Assembly (NCBI GenBank): GCA_003242315.1
Contig: QGUY01000017.1
Span: 1 to 25,339 of the forward strand
DNA from: Bacteroidota bacterium
GTDB lineage: Bacteria; Bacteroidota; Bacteroidia; Cytophagales; Cyclobacteriaceae
Reading direction: 5' to 3'
Length of the DNA: 25,339 nt
Both the position numbers and the translations under genes were made by a program. Below are positions 23,716 through 25,339 of the stretch, in pieces. How positions within the stretch are numbered: position 1 is the stretch's first letter; each line of letters starts with the position of its first letter. The notes under the pieces are model-generated. The model saw only the letters and a list, made by a program, of their open reading frames with translations. It did no database searches and was not told the DNA's origin.

Positions 23716-25176
23716 ATGGTTTTAAGTGCCGAAAATGTTTTGCTCCTGGGATCAGTACTCCTGTTTGTGAGCATCCTCACAAGCAAGACATCCTTTCGTT
23801 TCGGCATTCCCACACTGATACTCTTTCTGATCGTCGGGATGATGGCGGGTGTCGATGGCCCGGGGGGCATCTACTTCAACGATCCGAAACTGGCCAGGTT
23901 CCTGGGTATTATTGCGCTGAACTTTATCCTGTTTAGCGGGGGACTCGACACCAAGTGGGAGAGCGTGCGTCCGATCTTTCGGCCGGGCTTGTCCCTGTCG
24001 ACCTTCGGGGTTCTGATCACCGGACTAATTACGGGTTTGGGCGCCTGGCTCGTGCTCGACTTCACCCCTCTCGAAGGCATGCTTCTCGGCTCTATCGTGG
24101 CGTCAACAGATGCCGCCGCGGTTTTTTCAATCCTTCGGTCACGAAGTACCGGCCTCAAAGGCAACCTCCGTCCCCTGCTGGAATTCGAAAGCGGCAGCAA
24201 TGACCCGATGGCGTACTTCATGACCATCAGCTTCATTGAGCTCATCCTTCAACCTGAATCGCGTTTGATTAGCCTTATCCCGCGATTTCTGCAAGCAATG
24301 GCCATCGGTCTCGGCGCGGGCTATTTGTTCGGCAGGCTTATGACGTGGGTGCTCAATAAGATTCACCTCGACGTCCGCGGTCTGTATCCCGTGCTGGTCC
24401 TTTCCATGGTGATGTTCACTTTCTCCTTCACTGAGGAAATCGGGGGCAACGGATTTCTCGCTGTATACACGGCTGCGATTTTCCTCGGCAATTCCGATTT
24501 CATCCAGAAGAAAAGCCTCATGAGATTTTACGACGGTCAGGCCTGGCTGATGCAGATCGTCATGTTCCTTACGCTCGGGCTGCTGGTCACGCCGAGCGAG
24601 ATCATACCCATCATCCCGGAAGGTCTTCTCATTTCGCTCATCCTGATGTTCGTTGCGCGACCGATCGCGGTCTTCGCGTCATTGGCATTCTCCCCCCAAA
24701 TAAGCTTCCGAAAAAAAGTATTCATATCATGGGTAGGTTTGCGCGGCGCCGTGCCTATCATCTTTGCCACGTATCCTTTACTGGCTGGTGTAAGCAACGC
24801 GCAAACGATGTTCAACATTGTCTTCTTTATTTCCGTATCGTCTGTCTTGCTTCAGGGTACTACGCTCACAACTGTCGCACGCTGGTTGCACGTTAGCGTA
24901 CCGGAACGCATTAAGAGAAAGTTCCCGGTTGATATTGAACTGCACGAAAACTCACAGTCCGAACTTGTTGAACTCGACATCGCGAGCGACTCGAAAGCCA
25001 TTGGCAAAGAGGTGGTAGAACTCAAACTCCCCAAAACCGCACTGATCGTTCTCATCTACCGCAAGGGCCGATACATGATGGCGAGTGGAGACACCATCAT
25101 TCAGGGCGGAGATCATTTGTTGGTGATGGGAGACTCGAAGGAGACGATTGGCAAAGTTGAAGAATGCCTGAGATAG
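23716..25176 (+). CDS. CPA1-type cation (K+ or Na+)/proton antiporter with TrkA-C domain, NhaP2-like
   Basis: The protein has 486 residues. About 12-13 membrane helices occupy residues 5-395. CPA1 active-site segments are ASTDAAAVFSIL (D132) and ESGSNDPMAYF (N162-D163), the ND pair that binds cation and proton, followed by GNGFLAVYTAAIFLGN and WVGLRGAVPIIFA (R in the loop). The C-terminal 85 residues (VELDIASDSKAIGKEVVEL ... DTIIQGGDHLLVMGD) form a TrkA-C/RCK-C regulatory domain. This architecture is that of the NhaP2/CvrA potassium/proton antiporters, which export K+ at the inner membrane for osmotic and pH control. A TAAGTTTT at 23695-23702 resembles a -7 promoter element very close to the ATG, but its TTTG partner is only 17 bp away. 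Confidence 0.93.
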   Translation: MVLSAENVLLLGSVLLFVSILTSKTSFRFGIPTLILFLIVGMMAGVDGPGGIYFNDPKLARFLGIIALNFILFSGGLDTKWESVRPIFRPGLSLSTFGVLITGLITGLGAWLVLDFTPLEGMLLGSIVASTDAAAVFSILRSRSTGLKGNLRPLLEFESGSNDPMAYFMTISFIELILQPESRLISLIPRFLQAMAIGLGAGYLFGRLMTWVLNKIHLDVRGLYPVLVLSMVMFTFSFTEEIGGNGFLAVYTAAIFLGNSDFIQKKSLMRFYDGQAWLMQIVMFLTLGLLVTPSEIIPIIPEGLLISLILMFVARPIAVFASLAFSPQISFRKKVFISWVGLRGAVPIIFATYPLLAGVSNAQTMFNIVFFISVSSVLLQGTTLTTVARWLHVSVPERIKRKFPVDIELHENSQSELVELDIASDSKAIGKEVVELKLPKTALIVLIYRKGRYMMASGDTIIQGGDHLLVMGDSKETIGKVEECLR

Positions 25177-25191
25177 CACCACCTATGTGCC

Positions 25192-25339
25192 CTATGTGTA
25201 CGATTTTCCGAGTAACGGAAGAGTGTACAACCTTTCTCCACCCGCATCAGCAATGGCATTTCTAATGGCGGGCGCGCGTCCCCAAAACCCGGGTCTCCCG
25301 CGGCCTTCGGAGCGGAGGGTTTTGAGAGTCAACGTTCAG
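25192..25339 (-). other. C-terminal fragment, possibly of a xanthine dehydrogenase-family molybdopterin-binding subunit
   Basis: The minus-strand frame ending at the stop 25192-25194 reads, for its last 28 residues, RAPAIRNAIADAGGERLYTL followed by PLLGKSYT. This resembles the usual end of large molybdopterin-binding subunits (PPxAPAIANAIxxAxGxRLxxLP). Upstream the same frame meets a stop at 25336-25338, only 47 codons in, and the intervening GRGRPGFWG does not match the family's GEPGxPP well. A frameshift near 25270-25320, or a chance match, must be considered. The gene body would lie beyond the right edge. No terminator is obvious between it and the antiporter gene. Confidence 0.3.

Noticed and set aside
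1..25339. CRISPR array, tRNA or rRNA genes, insertion sequence or phage genes
   Set aside because: No direct-repeat/spacer pattern, cloverleaf, transposase, integrase or phage structural gene was recognised by eye. tRNAscan-SE and an IS search would be decisive.

Overview
The window looks like the chromosome of a member of the phylum Bacteroidota, probably a soil or aquatic Cytophagales-type bacterium; this is inference. The evidence is a SusC/SusD outer-membrane uptake pair, an FG-GAP/ASPIC-UnbV protein paired with a vanadium-haloperoxidase-type enzyme, Tat-exported Gfo/Idh/MocA and GMC-type sugar oxidoreductases, starts with little Shine-Dalgarno sequence, and several promoters of the Bacteroidota type (TTTG, about 20 bp, then TAnnTTTG). 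Coding density is high. I see no tRNA, rRNA, CRISPR array, transposase, integrase or phage gene.

Left part (1-4240): a left-truncated and apparently frameshifted flavoprotein of the lipoamide-dehydrogenase fold that lacks the redox cysteines; a PAP2 lipid phosphatase; riboflavin synthase (ribE), which overlaps the PAP2 gene tail to tail; a six-helix membrane protein translationally coupled to a small winged-helix regulator; a secreted lipocalin-like protein; and a DUF72/YecE protein.

Middle part (4284-15514): a surface and envelope block. A minus-strand operon encodes a 1103-residue calcium-loop beta-propeller protein (FG-GAP repeats plus ASPIC/UnbV) followed by a haloperoxidase/PAP2-fold enzyme. 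Divergent from it is a lipoprotein whose calcium loops alternate with PQQ-propeller-like repeats, and the divergent control region holds a perfect 10-bp inverted repeat. Convergent to the lipoprotein is a susC-susD operon that ends in a strong intrinsic terminator. The 434-bp region upstream of susC has a perfect 12-bp palindrome resembling a LacI-type operator and a stretch recalling the core of the SAM-I riboswitch.

Right part (15949-25339): housekeeping cysS and yidD, then a plus-strand group: GMC oxidoreductase with a cysteine cluster, its Tat-signal small subunit (gluconate 2-dehydrogenase subunit 3 family), a Tat-exported Gfo/Idh/MocA dehydrogenase, and a formylglycine-type sulfatase. 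I read this group as a periplasmic pathway that desulfates and oxidises sugars or polyols. The first two genes match the alpha and gamma subunits of cytochrome-linked sugar dehydrogenases (Burkholderia FAD-GDH, Caulobacter LacA/LacC), but no cytochrome gene is in view. Two related 29-bp REP-like palindromes and a degenerate 7-bp tandem repeat lie in the spacers of this group. A CPA1-type cation/proton antiporter with a TrkA-C domain follows. At the right edge is a minus-strand fragment that may be the tail of a molybdopterin-binding oxidoreductase subunit.

The best candidates for something new are the dehydrogenase/sulfatase group without a cytochrome, the propeller-plus-haloperoxidase block with its shared palindromic control region, and the control region upstream of susC.
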